From VXNE01 sp965217825 (GTDB taxonomy: Bacteria; Pseudomonadota; Gammaproteobacteria; Pseudomonadales; Azotimanducaceae), in NCBI GenBank assembly GCA_965217825.1, contig OZ244571.1:744001-808000 (forward strand): a stretch of 64,000 nucleotides of DNA, written 5' to 3'. The notes under the pieces were generated by a model. It did not search any database, was not told the DNA's origin, and saw only the letters and a list, made by a program, of their open reading frames with translations. A program made the position numbers and the translations under genes. Numbering within the stretch: the first letter of the stretch is position 1; the number at the start of each line of letters is the position of its first letter. Of this stretch, positions 26,442 through 36,262 are shown in pieces.

Positions 26442-27613
26442 CGCGCGCGGATCCCGCGATATTGGCCGTGGCGGACGGCAGTCTGTTTCACGGCACCTCC
26501 ATCGGAGCGGTCGGCGTGGCCGTTGGCGAAGTCGTTTTCAATACCGCCATGACGGGCTACCAGGAAATCCTCACCGATCCGTCCTATGCCCGGCAGATCG
26601 TTACGCTCACCTATCCCCACATAGGCAATACCGGCACCAATCCCGAAGACGTGGAGTCCGACCGGGTCTGGGCGGAAGGACTCGTGATTCGCGACCTGCC
26701 GTTGCGTGCAAGTAGCTGGCGAGCGGCGGCTTCGCTGCCGGAGTTCCTGTGCGATGGGGGAGTTGTGGCGGTCGCTGATGTCGACACGCGGCGTTTGACC
26801 AGGCTCATCCGCGAGAAGGGTGCGCTCGGCGCCTGCATCGCTGCGGGGCCGGACGCTGATGCCGGTGAGGCGCTGCGCCGCGCGCGGGCGTTCCCCGGAC
26901 TCGAGGGCATGGACCTCGCGCAGGTTGTCAGTCGCACGGCAACGGCGGTATGGCGGGAAGGCGTATGGTGCCCGGAAGGCGGCTACGCGGTGGCACCTGC
27001 CGCCTCCCGCAGCGTCGTCGCCTACGATTTCGGAATCAAGCGCAACATTCTGCGGCTGCTCGCCGACCGTGGTTGTGAAGTGACGCTGGTGCCGGCGAAG
27101 ACTCCGGCGCAAGCGGTGCTCGCGATGGATCCCGACGGTGTATTTCTGTCCAACGGTCCGGGTGACCCTGATCCGTGCGACTATGCGATCGTCGCAATCC
27201 GCGAGATCGTCGATGCAAACGTGCCCGTCTTCGGAATCTGTCTCGGTCACCAGTTGCTCGCGCTCGCGAGCGGTGCGAAGACCGTGAAGATGCCTCACGG
27301 GCACCATGGGGCAAATCATCCGGTACGCGATCTCCGTACCGGGCAGGTCATCATCACGAGCCAGAACCATGGATTTGCCGTGGATGGGGCAAGTTTGCCG
27401 GAACGCCTGGAAGCCACCCATGTGTCGTTGTTCGATGGCACGGTCCAGGGCGTTCGGCGCAAGGACAGGCCTGCGTTCGGTTTCCAGGGTCATCCGGAAG
27501 CGAGCCCGGGTCCCCGGGACTGCGCCGGCCTGTTTGACGCGTTTGTCGAATCGATGGACAGAAACGGCGGACAGGAACGCGGCGGTTCTGGCCCGGCCCC
27601 GCGGTCGACCTGA
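26438..27613 (+). CDS. carA: Carbamoyl-phosphate synthase small subunit
   Basis: CarA is the glutaminase subunit that supplies ammonia to CarB for carbamoyl phosphate, shared by arginine and pyrimidine synthesis. The best start is TTG at 26438 (391 residues), which places the family opening (VADGSLFHGTSIGAVG) at the right distance; no ATG is available in frame near it. Other signatures are MTGYQEILTDPSYARQIV, NPEDVES and the class I amidotransferase triad: Cys in FGICLGHQLLALA and His/Glu in FGFQGHPEAS. It lies directly after a leader ORF and terminator-like hairpin. Confidence 0.95.
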   Translation: MTRADPAILAVADGSLFHGTSIGAVGVAVGEVVFNTAMTGYQEILTDPSYARQIVTLTYPHIGNTGTNPEDVESDRVWAEGLVIRDLPLRASSWRAAASLPEFLCDGGVVAVADVDTRRLTRLIREKGALGACIAAGPDADAGEALRRARAFPGLEGMDLAQVVSRTATAVWREGVWCPEGGYAVAPAASRSVVAYDFGIKRNILRLLADRGCEVTLVPAKTPAQAVLAMDPDGVFLSNGPGDPDPCDYAIVAIREIVDANVPVFGICLGHQLLALASGAKTVKMPHGHHGANHPVRDLRTGQVIITSQNHGFAVDGASLPERLEATHVSLFDGTVQGVRRKDRPAFGFQGHPEASPGPRDCAGLFDAFVESMDRNGGQERGGSGPAPRST

Positions 27614-27625
27614 CCTTCGTGCAAG

Positions 27626-30600
27626 ATGCCTAGACGCAATGACATCGAAAGCGTTCTGATTCTCGGCGCGGGCCCGATCGTCATTGGCCAGGCATGCGAG
27701 TTCGACTACTCCGGCGCCCAGGCTTGCAAAGCGCTTCGCGACGAGGGCTACCGCGTCGTGCTGGTGAACTCGAATCCGGCCACGATCATGACCGATCCAT
27801 CCATGGCCGACGCGACGTACATCGAACCCGTCGAATGGCGTACCGTTGCGCGCATCATAGAGGTCGAAAAACCGGACTCCCTGCTACCCACGATGGGGGG
27901 ACAGACGGCGCTCAACTGTGCCCTGGATCTCGTGCGCGAGGGCGTTCTGGAGGCGAACGGCGTCGAGTTGATTGGTGCCAGCCAGGAAGCCATCGACAAG
28001 GCGGAAGACCGCGAGCGCTTTATCCGCGCGATGCGGCGCATCGGGCTTGAAACACCGCGGTCGGCAATCGCTCACAGTCTTGAGGAAGCATTGCAGGTGC
28101 AAATCCGGCTGGGATTCCCGTGCGTGATCCGACCGTCGTTCACCCTGGGCGGTAGCGGCGGCGGCGTCGCCTACAACCGCGAAGAGTTCGTCGACATATG
28201 TGCCCGCGGGCTGGACCTGTCTCCGACGAACGAACTCTTGATCGACGAATCGCTGCTCGGTTGGAAAGAGTTCGAGATGGAAGTCGTCAGGGACAAGCGA
28301 GACAACTGCATCATCGTCTGTTCGATCGAGAATGTGGATCCGATGGGTGTGCATACCGGCGACTCGATTACGGTCGCGCCGTCGCAAACCCTGACCGACA
28401 AGGAATACCAACGCATGCGTGACGCGGCCATCGCCGTGCTACGGGAGATCGGCGTGGAAACCGGGGGCTCGAATGTGCAGTTCGCGGTCGAACCGGAGAC
28501 CGGCCGCATCGTGGTGATAGAAATGAACCCTCGCGTCTCGCGTTCGTCGGCGCTGGCGTCCAAGGCGACGGGCTTTCCCATTGCCAAGGTGGCGGCCAAG
28601 CTGGCCGTCGGCTACACGCTGGACGAACTCGCCAACGATATCACCGGCGTGACGCCGGCATCGTTCGAGCCTGCAATCGACTATGTCGTGACGAAAATCC
28701 CTCGGTTTACCTTCGAGAAGTTCAGCGAGGTGTCGGATCGCCTCACGACGCAGATGAAGTCCGTGGGCGAGGTGATGGCGATAGGGCGCACGTTCAAGGA
28801 ATCGTTCCAGAAGGCGCTGCGCGGTCTGGAAACCGGCATGACGGGTCTGAATCCGGTGTTGGACTCCGAATCGCCGGACGCGCGCGATCGCCGGCTTGTG
28901 CTGGAGCTGTCGCAACCAGGCGCGGATCGCATCCTGTATGTGGCGGACGCGTTTCGCCTTGGCAAGACCGTCGAGGAGGTCAGCGAGATCTCACGCATCG
29001 ATCCCTGGTTCCTGGCGCAGATCGAGGATCTGGTAGCCAGCGAGGCGGCGGTCACCCGCATCGACAACCTGACCCCCGAGACGTTGAGACGGCTGAAGCG
29101 CGACGGATTTTCGGACGAGCGCCTGGCCGAACTCGCAGGTTGCAGCGAAGAGGCGGTTCGCGAGCGACGGCGTCGATTCGGAATAGCGGCGGTCTTCAAG
29201 CGCGTGGACACGTGCGCGGCGGAGTTCCCGGCAAGCACGGCGTACCTCTATTCCACCTTTGAGGAGGAATGCGAAGCGGCGCCGAGCGACGCCCGGAAGA
29301 TCATGGTGCTTGGCGGCGGCCCGAACCGAATCGGCCAGGGTATCGAGTTCGACTACTGCTGCGTGCATGCGGCCCTCGCCATGCGCGAGGACGGATTCGA
29401 AACGATCATGGTCAATTGCAACCCGGAAACCGTCTCCACGGACTACGACACTTCGGACCGTCTGTACTTCGAGCCGGTAACGCTCGAGGATGTGTTGGCC
29501 ATCGTCGAGGTCGAGCGGCCGGAAGGAGTGATCGTGCAGTTCGGCGGGCAAACGCCCCTGAAACTGGTGGACAAGCTACATGCTGCGGGAGTGCCCATCA
29601 TCGGCACGAGCGCGGATGCGATCGACCGCGCGGAGGACCGGGAGCGGTTCCAGGCCGTGGTCGAAAAGGTCGGCTTGAAACAGCCGTCCAACAGGACCGT
29701 GACGAGCCTTGACGAAGGTATCGTGGCCGCGCGTGAAATCGGATTCCCCATGGTCCTCCGGCCGTCCTATGTGCTGGGCGGCCGGGCGATGGAGATCGTC
29801 TACTCAGAGAGCGAATTGAAGCGATACCTGTCCAATGCTTTCGACGTTTCGCATTCGGCGCCGGTGCTGTTGGACCGGTTTCTCGATCAGGCGGTGGAGG
29901 TGGACGTCGACGCCGTCTCCGACGGGCATCGGGTGGTGATCGGCGCGATCATGCAGCATATCGAACAGGCTGGAGTGCACTCCGGTGACTCGGCCTGCTC
30001 CCTGCCTCCTTTCAGCCTCGACGCCGACATCCAGGACAGGATCAGACAGCAGGTGAAGGCGATAGCCATTGAACTTGGCGTGATCGGCCTGATGAACGTG
30101 CAGCTTGCGGTGCAGGACCGCGATGTATACGTCATTGAAGTCAACCCCCGCGCCTCCCGCACGGTGCCGTTCGTTTCCAAGTGCATCGGCATATCGCTGG
30201 CCAAGATTGCGGCGCGCTGCATGGTGGGGGTGACGCTTGAAGAACAGGGATTTACACGGGAAACGGTCCCCCACTACGTCAGTGTCAAGGAGTCGGTATT
30301 TCCGTTCATCAAGTTCCCCGGGGTAGACCCGATACTTGGTCCCGAGATGAAATCCACGGGCGAGGTAATGGGCGTTGGCGACACGTTCGCCGAGGCCTTC
30401 GCCAAGGCGTCTCTCGCGGCCGGCGAAGTGCTGCCCAAGGGCGGCAAGGCGTTCGTCAGCGTGAAGACATCGGATCGCCCGTTCGTCGCCGACCTGGCCC
30501 GCGATCTGGTGTCGCTCGGATTCGAACTCTCCGCCACCCGAGGCACCGCGCAGGTACTGAGGGAAGCTGGTATCAGAGCGCGCCCCGTCAACAAGGTGAC

Positions 30601-30865
30601 CGAGGGTCGCCCGGACGTGACGGACATGATGAAGAACGAAAAGATCGATCTCATTGTCAATACGACGGAAGGTCGCCAGTCCATCGCCGACTCATCGATC
30701 ATACGAAGGCTCGCGTTGGCGCAAAAGGTGTGCTACACGACGACTCTGGCGGGCGGCGAGGCCTTTTGTATCGCAATGCGTTACGGTCCGGTTGAGAGCG
30801 TACGAAGACTGCAGGACCTGCATAGAGGCCTCCGTGGCCGCGCAAACGCAGGTGAATGTCCATGA
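27626..30865 (+). CDS. carB: Carbamoyl-phosphate synthase large subunit
   Basis: CarB makes carbamoyl phosphate from bicarbonate, ammonia and two ATP. The 1,079-residue protein is full length, with two homologous ATP-grasp halves (LILGAGPIVIGQACEFDYSG near residue 12 and LGGGPNRIGQGIEFDYCC near 560) separated by the oligomerisation domain. The C-terminal MGS-like allosteric domain (from about residue 940) should bind UMP and ornithine. It lies 12 bp after carA and its end overlaps greA by 10 bp. Confidence 0.98.
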   Translation: MPRRNDIESVLILGAGPIVIGQACEFDYSGAQACKALRDEGYRVVLVNSNPATIMTDPSMADATYIEPVEWRTVARIIEVEKPDSLLPTMGGQTALNCALDLVREGVLEANGVELIGASQEAIDKAEDRERFIRAMRRIGLETPRSAIAHSLEEALQVQIRLGFPCVIRPSFTLGGSGGGVAYNREEFVDICARGLDLSPTNELLIDESLLGWKEFEMEVVRDKRDNCIIVCSIENVDPMGVHTGDSITVAPSQTLTDKEYQRMRDAAIAVLREIGVETGGSNVQFAVEPETGRIVVIEMNPRVSRSSALASKATGFPIAKVAAKLAVGYTLDELANDITGVTPASFEPAIDYVVTKIPRFTFEKFSEVSDRLTTQMKSVGEVMAIGRTFKESFQKALRGLETGMTGLNPVLDSESPDARDRRLVLELSQPGADRILYVADAFRLGKTVEEVSEISRIDPWFLAQIEDLVASEAAVTRIDNLTPETLRRLKRDGFSDERLAELAGCSEEAVRERRRRFGIAAVFKRVDTCAAEFPASTAYLYSTFEEECEAAPSDARKIMVLGGGPNRIGQGIEFDYCCVHAALAMREDGFETIMVNCNPETVSTDYDTSDRLYFEPVTLEDVLAIVEVERPEGVIVQFGGQTPLKLVDKLHAAGVPIIGTSADAIDRAEDRERFQAVVEKVGLKQPSNRTVTSLDEGIVAAREIGFPMVLRPSYVLGGRAMEIVYSESELKRYLSNAFDVSHSAPVLLDRFLDQAVEVDVDAVSDGHRVVIGAIMQHIEQAGVHSGDSACSLPPFSLDADIQDRIRQQVKAIAIELGVIGLMNVQLAVQDRDVYVIEVNPRASRTVPFVSKCIGISLAKIAARCMVGVTLEEQGFTRETVPHYVSVKESVFPFIKFPGVDPILGPEMKSTGEVMGVGDTFAEAFAKASLAAGEVLPKGGKAFVSVKTSDRPFVADLARDLVSLGFELSATRGTAQVLREAGIRARPVNKVTEGRPDVTDMMKNEKIDLIVNTTEGRQSIADSSIIRRLALAQKVCYTTTLAGGEAFCIAMRYGPVESVRRLQDLHRGLRGRANAGECP

Positions 30866-31335
30866 TCTGGCCGATGACGGTGGAGGGGGAACGGTGGCTG
30901 CGCGAGGAACTCGCTCAGCTCAAGAGCTTTGCTCGTCCCAACATCGTGAAAGAGATCGCCGAGGCGCGGGAACACGGCGATCTGCGGGAAAACGCCGAGT
31001 ACCACGCCGCCAAGGAACAGCAGGGCTTCATAGAAGCGCGAATCCGTGACATCGAGGCAAAGCTCGCCGATGCGCAGGTCATCGACATCACGCGTATCAG
31101 ACCCACGGGAAAGGTGGTATTCGGGGCAACCGTCACCTTGAGCGATTGCGAGACGGACGAGACGGTGCGCTACAAGATCGTCGGCGAGGACGAATCCGAC
31201 CTGAAGTTCGGCAAGATTTCGGTGATGTCACCCATCGCTCGGGCGATCATCGGGAGGTCGCGGGGCGATTCCGCGATGGTGGCGACGCCCGCTGGCGACC
31301 GCGAGTACATCGTCGGCCAGGTCGAGCACATCTAG
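30856..31335 (+). CDS. greA: Transcription elongation factor GreA
   Basis: GreA rescues backtracked RNA polymerase by stimulating transcript cleavage. The 159-residue protein has the N-terminal coiled coil with acidic tip (EAREHGDLRENAEYHAAKEQ) and the C-terminal FKBP-like domain (ISVMSPIARAIIGRSRGD). The ATG at 30856 gives an N-terminus one residue longer than E. coli GreA before PMT; the ATG at 30862, overlapping the carB stop as ATGA, is equally plausible. It follows carB as in Pseudomonas. Confidence 0.97.
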   Translation: MSMIWPMTVEGERWLREELAQLKSFARPNIVKEIAEAREHGDLRENAEYHAAKEQQGFIEARIRDIEAKLADAQVIDITRIRPTGKVVFGATVTLSDCETDETVRYKIVGEDESDLKFGKISVMSPIARAIIGRSRGDSAMVATPAGDREYIVGQVEHI

Positions 31336-31387
31336 CTCTTCGGTGAGATCATTTCCGCGTCGGAGCGGATCCATTCGGTAATCGGAC

Positions 31388-31981
31388 GTGACCAGGCGAT
31401 CCAAATCGAGCAGCCGTTGGCTCTCCCGACAGCAGCGCGACCCCTATGCCGGACGGGCGGTATCGCGCGCTCTGTTCAAGCTCGAACAACTCGACAGGCG
31501 TTTCCAGCTTACGAACCCGTCTTGGGTGGCTTTGGAACTGGGCGCGTCGCCGGGGGGATGGACCGAATATCTGGCACCCCGATGTCGGCGGTTGGTGGCA
31601 GTGGACCTGTTGCCCCTGGCGAACACGCCCCGCGGTATCCGCTTTGTCCTGGGCGACGCGGGCGACCCGCATGTGCAGGAACGAATCGCGGCGGCGCTCG
31701 GCGGCGGCGCGGACCTTGTGTTGTCCGATATGGCCCCCAATATAAGTGGCAACAGGGTCGTCGATCAGGCGCGCAGCCTGGAACTGGTGGAATGCGCAGT
31801 CCGCGCCGCCGCGCGCTGGTTGAACCCGGGGGGCCATCTTGTTGTCAAGATGTTTCAGGGCGCGGGATTCGACGAAGCGATGCGCGACATGCGCGCCGCG
31901 TTCGCCCGGGTCGCGCTGGCCAAGCCACCGGCATCCCGGTCTGGCTCGCGCGAGGTGTATGCGGTTGCCGATATGGAGTAG
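31388..31981 (+). CDS. rlmE: 23S rRNA 2'-O-ribose U2552 methyltransferase
   Basis: RlmE (FtsJ/RrmJ) methylates U2552 in the ribosomal A-loop. The 197-residue protein starts at GTG 31388 and has the SAM loop ALELGASPGGWTEYL and the K-D-K-E set: Lys in SRALFKLEQL, Asp in LSDMAPNISGN, Lys in VVKMFQG and Glu in SREVYAVA. It immediately precedes ftsH. The yhbY gene found upstream in E. coli is absent; only 52 bp separate it from greA. Confidence 0.95.
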   Translation: MTRRSKSSSRWLSRQQRDPYAGRAVSRALFKLEQLDRRFQLTNPSWVALELGASPGGWTEYLAPRCRRLVAVDLLPLANTPRGIRFVLGDAGDPHVQERIAAALGGGADLVLSDMAPNISGNRVVDQARSLELVECAVRAAARWLNPGGHLVVKMFQGAGFDEAMRDMRAAFARVALAKPPASRSGSREVYAVADME

Positions 31982-32035
31982 CATTGTTGATCGGTCGTCT
32001 GCGCCGGGCATTGCGGGCTGATCGAGGTTAGACGC

Positions 32036-33949
32036 TTGAAAGACATGGGAAAAAACCTGCTGCTATGGCTGATCATAGCCGCCGTACTGCTGACGCTCTT
32101 TCAGAAATTCGATGTCAGCAACGATCCGAACGAGATCAGCTATTCGGAATTCATAGCACTCGTGCGCGGGAATGAGGTCGCGTCCGTAGAAATTGATCGC
32201 GACCGAATCGACGGCACGAGAAAAAACGGCGGGGACTTCATGGTGCTGCGGCCGCCCATTTCCGATCCGAAACTGGTGGACGACCTGTATGAGCACGGAG
32301 TCATGATCACCGGGAAGGAGGAGAAGAAGCAGAGCATCTGGTCGCAGCTTCTCATAACGAGCTTTCCAGTCCTCATCATCATCGCGGTCTTCATGCTGTT
32401 CATGCGCCAGATGCAGGGCGGCGTTGGCGGACGCGGCGGCCCCCTGGCGTTCGGAAAGAGCAAGGCCAAGCTCCTTTCCGAAGATCAGATCAAGACGACT
32501 TTCAGCGATGTGGCGGGCGTCGACGAGGCGAAGGAAGATGTCATTGAGCTCGTCGAATTCCTGCGGGATCCGAGCAAGTTCCAACGCCTCGGCGGCCGTA
32601 TTCCGCGGGGTACGTTGATGGTGGGCGCGCCGGGCACGGGCAAGACGCTGTTGGCGAGGGCGATCGCCGGCGAGGCGAAGGTTCCTTTCTTCTCCATATC
32701 CGGCTCGGATTTCGTCGAGATGTTCGTCGGCGTCGGCGCGTCTCGGGTGCGGGACATGTTCGAACAGGCGAAGAAACAGGCGCCGTGCATAGTCTTCATT
32801 GACGAGATCGATGCGGTCGGTCGCCATCGCGGCGCGGGTCTCGGCGGCGGTCACGACGAGAGGGAGCAGACCCTCAACCAGCTCCTGGTGGAAATGGACG
32901 GCTTCGAGGCGAATGCCGGCATTATCGTCATCGCCGCCACCAACCGGCCGGATGTGCTCGATCCAGCGCTGTTGCGCCCGGGGCGTTTCGATCGCCAGGT
33001 CGTTGTGTCGCTCCCGGACATTCGGGGTCGGGAACAGATTCTCAAGGTCCACATGCGGCGCGTGCCGCTTGCCGACGACGTCGATGCCTCGATTATTGCT
33101 CGCGGGACGCCGGGGTTTTCGGGCGCGGATCTCGAAAACATCGTGAACGAGGCGGCACTGTTTGCCGCCCGGGCGGGGAAACGCGTGGTGATGATGCGGG
33201 CGTTCGAACAGGCCAAGGACAAGGTCATGATGGGCGCGGAGCGCAAGTCCATGGTCATGTCCGAGAAGGAAAAGCGCAATACGGCCTATCACGAAGCCGG
33301 TCATGCCATTGTCGGGCGCGCGCTGCCTGAGCACGATACGCTTTACAAGGTCACCATCGTGCCGCGCGGCCGCGCCTTGGGCGTGACCATGTTCCTGCCC
33401 GAGGAGGACCGCTACAGTTTGAGCCGTCGTGGCGTCCTGAGTCAGATCACGAGCCTGTTCGGCGGTCGCATCGCCGAAGAGATGGTCAACGGCAAGGACG
33501 GCGTGACCACGGGCGCCGCCAACGACATCGAGCGGGCAACGCGACTGGCGCGCAACATGGTTACCAAGTGGGGCCTTTCCGAGAATCTCGGCCCGATCAT
33601 GTACGACGAAGACGACGGTGAGGTGTTTCTTGGCATGTCGGCTGGCGTGAAACCGAAGTCGATTTCCGGTGCCACGGCGAAGGCCATCGACGAAGAAGTG
33701 CGCCGTATCGTCGAGCAGTGCTATGCGAAGGCCCGCAGCATCCTGGTCGAAAACGAGGACAAGCTGCATGCGATGGCAGAGTCGCTGGTCGAATACGAGA
33801 CGCTGACCCCGGACCAGATCGAGGACATCATGGCGGGTGCCAAGCCTCGCGCGCCGTCCGACGAACCGAGCTCGACAGTTGACCAGCCCGCGCGGAGCGA
33901 GGACGAAAAGAGTTCGGGCCCGATTGGCGGCCCGGCGGAAGAGACGTAA
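32036..33949 (+). CDS. ftsH: ATP-dependent zinc metalloprotease FtsH
   Basis: FtsH is a hexameric inner-membrane AAA+ protease that degrades membrane and regulatory proteins such as LpxC. It has 637 residues. Two transmembrane helices (about 8-24 and 105-123) flank a periplasmic domain. The AAA module has Walker A (GAPGTGKTLL), Walker B (CIVFIDEIDAVG) and the second region of homology (LRPGRFDR); the protease site is HEAGH. TTG at 32036 has a GAGG site 8 bases upstream; the ATG at 32045 gives MGKNLLLWL, the usual family N-terminus. It is followed by folP, as in E. coli. Confidence 0.98.
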   Translation: MKDMGKNLLLWLIIAAVLLTLFQKFDVSNDPNEISYSEFIALVRGNEVASVEIDRDRIDGTRKNGGDFMVLRPPISDPKLVDDLYEHGVMITGKEEKKQSIWSQLLITSFPVLIIIAVFMLFMRQMQGGVGGRGGPLAFGKSKAKLLSEDQIKTTFSDVAGVDEAKEDVIELVEFLRDPSKFQRLGGRIPRGTLMVGAPGTGKTLLARAIAGEAKVPFFSISGSDFVEMFVGVGASRVRDMFEQAKKQAPCIVFIDEIDAVGRHRGAGLGGGHDEREQTLNQLLVEMDGFEANAGIIVIAATNRPDVLDPALLRPGRFDRQVVVSLPDIRGREQILKVHMRRVPLADDVDASIIARGTPGFSGADLENIVNEAALFAARAGKRVVMMRAFEQAKDKVMMGAERKSMVMSEKEKRNTAYHEAGHAIVGRALPEHDTLYKVTIVPRGRALGVTMFLPEEDRYSLSRRGVLSQITSLFGGRIAEEMVNGKDGVTTGAANDIERATRLARNMVTKWGLSENLGPIMYDEDDGEVFLGMSAGVKPKSISGATAKAIDEEVRRIVEQCYAKARSILVENEDKLHAMAESLVEYETLTPDQIEDIMAGAKPRAPSDEPSSTVDQPARSEDEKSSGPIGGPAEET

Positions 33950-33964
33950 AGTCTCCAGGGTCCC

Positions 33965-34816
33965 GTGGGCGCAAACCCGTCCCTGGCGTGCGGATCGCGC
34001 ACCCTGGATTTGTCCCGTCCAAGAGTGATGGGAGTCATCAATGCGACCCCCGACTCGTTCTTCGACCATAGCCGTTTTGCCGGGACGGACGCTGCTGCGG
34101 AAACCGCCGCCGCCATGGTGGATGCTGGAGCGGACATCGTGGACATCGGCGGCGAAAGCACGCGGCCGGGCGCGAAGCCCGTTTCGACAGCCGAGGAGAT
34201 AGATCGCACTGTGCCCATCATCGAGCGCGTGCGCGAACTCGATGCGGTCATCAGCATAGACACCTGCAAGACTGGCGTTGCGGCCGCGGCAATACGCGCT
34301 GGCGCGGAATGTGTCAACGATGTCCGCGCGGCCCGTGGCGAAGGCATGCTCGAACTGCTCGCCGCCTCCGATGTCGGCGTCTGCCTGATGCACATGCGCG
34401 GCGAACCCAGGACCATGCAGGAGCGACCGCTCTATGCGGACGTGGTCGACGAGGTGAGAGAGTTCCTTGGCCAGCGGGCCGCCGCCTGTCGCGAAGCCGG
34501 CGTCGATGCGGCTCGACTATTGGTTGATCCGGGATTCGGTTTCGGCAAGACCGCAGCCCACAACCTGGCGCTGCTCGCCAATTTGCGTGCGCTATCATCG
34601 ATTGGGTTGCCGATCCTGGTGGGGCTTTCGAGAAAGAGCACGCTCGGCCAGCTTACCGGCAAGACAGTCGCCGACCGTCTGCCTGCCAGCATTGCCGCCG
34701 TAGTGCTCGCGGTTGTGAACGGCGCCGCAGTGCTGCGCGTTCACGATGTCGGGGAAACGGTCGACGCACTGAAAGTTGTCGAAGCCACCCTGGCGCATGC
34801 GCGACATGGCGTTTGA
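33965..34816 (+). CDS. folP: Dihydropteroate synthase
   Basis: FolP condenses p-aminobenzoate with dihydropterin pyrophosphate in folate synthesis and is the sulfonamide target. The 283-residue TIM barrel shows VMGVINATPDSFFD, DIGGESTRPGA, the DVRAARGEGM loop and DPGFGFGKT, plus GLSRKS near the substrate site. The start is GTG at 33965, 15 bp after ftsH. It precedes glmM, the conserved order. Confidence 0.97.
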   Translation: MGANPSLACGSRTLDLSRPRVMGVINATPDSFFDHSRFAGTDAAAETAAAMVDAGADIVDIGGESTRPGAKPVSTAEEIDRTVPIIERVRELDAVISIDTCKTGVAAAAIRAGAECVNDVRAARGEGMLELLAASDVGVCLMHMRGEPRTMQERPLYADVVDEVREFLGQRAAACREAGVDAARLLVDPGFGFGKTAAHNLALLANLRALSSIGLPILVGLSRKSTLGQLTGKTVADRLPASIAAVVLAVVNGAAVLRVHDVGETVDALKVVEATLAHARHGV

Positions 34817-34834
34817 GGAACGAAGGCAAGAAAA

Positions 34835-36178
34835 ATGAACAACGGACGAAAGTACTTCGGCACCGACGGGATTCGCGGCCGCGTCGGTGAGGCACCAATC
34901 ACGGCGGAGTTCTGCCTGCGTCTCGGCTGGGCAGTCGGCAAGGTCTTCGCAGCCGAGGGTTCGCCACTGGTGCTCATCGGCAAGGACACGCGCATCTCCG
35001 GTTACATGATCGAGTCGGTACTGGAGGCGGGATTGGTGTCAGCCGGGGTCGATGTGCGGCTGTTGACGCCGATTCCAACGCCTGCGGTGGCGTATCTCAC
35101 GCGCACGTTCCGGGCGGGTGCCGGAATCGTGATTAGCGCTTCACACAACGCGTACGAAGACAATGGGATCAAGTTTTTCGATTCGCAAGGCCACAAGCTG
35201 CCGGACGAGATGGAGTTTGCCATCGAGGAGCGGATCGGACAGCCGATGAAGACGGTTCGCTCGAGCGAGCTCGGCAAGGTTGTGCTGCTCGATGATGCCC
35301 GGGGGCGCTACATCGAGTTTTGCAAGAGCACGGTCAGTCGACAGTTCCGGCTGCGCGGGATGAAGGTCGTTCTCGACTGTGCCAATGGTGCGACCTATGC
35401 GGTCGCGCCCAGCGTGTTTTCGGAGTTGGGTGCCGAGGTTGTCCTCCTTGCCGCGGAACCGGACGGCATGAACATCAACGATGCCTGCGGATCTACGCAT
35501 CCGGAGGCGATGGCGGAAAAGGTGGTGGAGGTCGGTGCCGATGTGGGCATCGCATTTGACGGCGACGGTGATCGCGTGGTGATGGCAGATCACAACGGGA
35601 ATCTCGTGGACGGCGACGAACTCTTGTACGTGATCGCGCGCCATACCGCTCGGGACGGAGGCTTGAAGGGCGGGGTAGTCGGCACCTCGATGAGCAACCT
35701 GGGTCTCGAACGCGCGCTGGGGAAGGCGGGCATTCCATTTGCGCGCACGGACGTGGGCGACCGCTTTGTCATTGAAGCGATGCGCCAGCTCGATTGGGGA
35801 CTCGGCGGCGAGTCGTCCGGCCACATCGTTTGCTCGCAGTTCACGACCACCGGCGACGGCATCATCGCGGCGCTGCAGGTTTTGGTCGCCATGGTCGACA
35901 ACGATCAATCCTTGGCGAAACTGAGCTCGGAAATGGTGAGACTGCCCCAGGCCGTGATCAACGTTGGGTGCAAGGATCCCGCTGCGGCAACCGCGTGTAC
36001 CAATGTGTCGGCTGCGGTTGGTGATGTCGAGGGCAAGCTCGCGGGCCGCGGTCGCGTCTTGCTGCGACCGTCGGGAACCGAACCCGTGGTGCGGGTCATG
36101 GTGGAGGGCGAAGACGCCGGCGAAGTGGCGGGACACGCGCAATCGTTGGCGCAAGTCGTGCGTTCCGCGCGCCTTTGA
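34835..36178 (+). CDS. glmM: Phosphoglucosamine mutase
   Basis: GlmM converts glucosamine 6-phosphate to the 1-phosphate for UDP-GlcNAc, needed for peptidoglycan and LPS. The 447-residue protein has KYFGTDGIRG at its start, the phosphoserine loop ISASHNAYEDNGIKFF, the Mg loop FDGDGDRV and the C-terminal phosphate loop RPSGTEPVVRVM. It is distinct from the algC product elsewhere in the window. Confidence 0.98.
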   Translation: MNNGRKYFGTDGIRGRVGEAPITAEFCLRLGWAVGKVFAAEGSPLVLIGKDTRISGYMIESVLEAGLVSAGVDVRLLTPIPTPAVAYLTRTFRAGAGIVISASHNAYEDNGIKFFDSQGHKLPDEMEFAIEERIGQPMKTVRSSELGKVVLLDDARGRYIEFCKSTVSRQFRLRGMKVVLDCANGATYAVAPSVFSELGAEVVLLAAEPDGMNINDACGSTHPEAMAEKVVEVGADVGIAFDGDGDRVVMADHNGNLVDGDELLYVIARHTARDGGLKGGVVGTSMSNLGLERALGKAGIPFARTDVGDRFVIEAMRQLDWGLGGESSGHIVCSQFTTTGDGIIAALQVLVAMVDNDQSLAKLSSEMVRLPQAVINVGCKDPAAATACTNVSAAVGDVEGKLAGRGRVLLRPSGTEPVVRVMVEGEDAGEVAGHAQSLAQVVRSARL

Positions 36179-36262
36179 GCATCGCGCGGGACCTGCTCGG
36201 TTGTCATCCAGCGGGTAGCTGATACCATTGCGCGCCCTTCGCCTATAGGGGCCCGCGGGGCA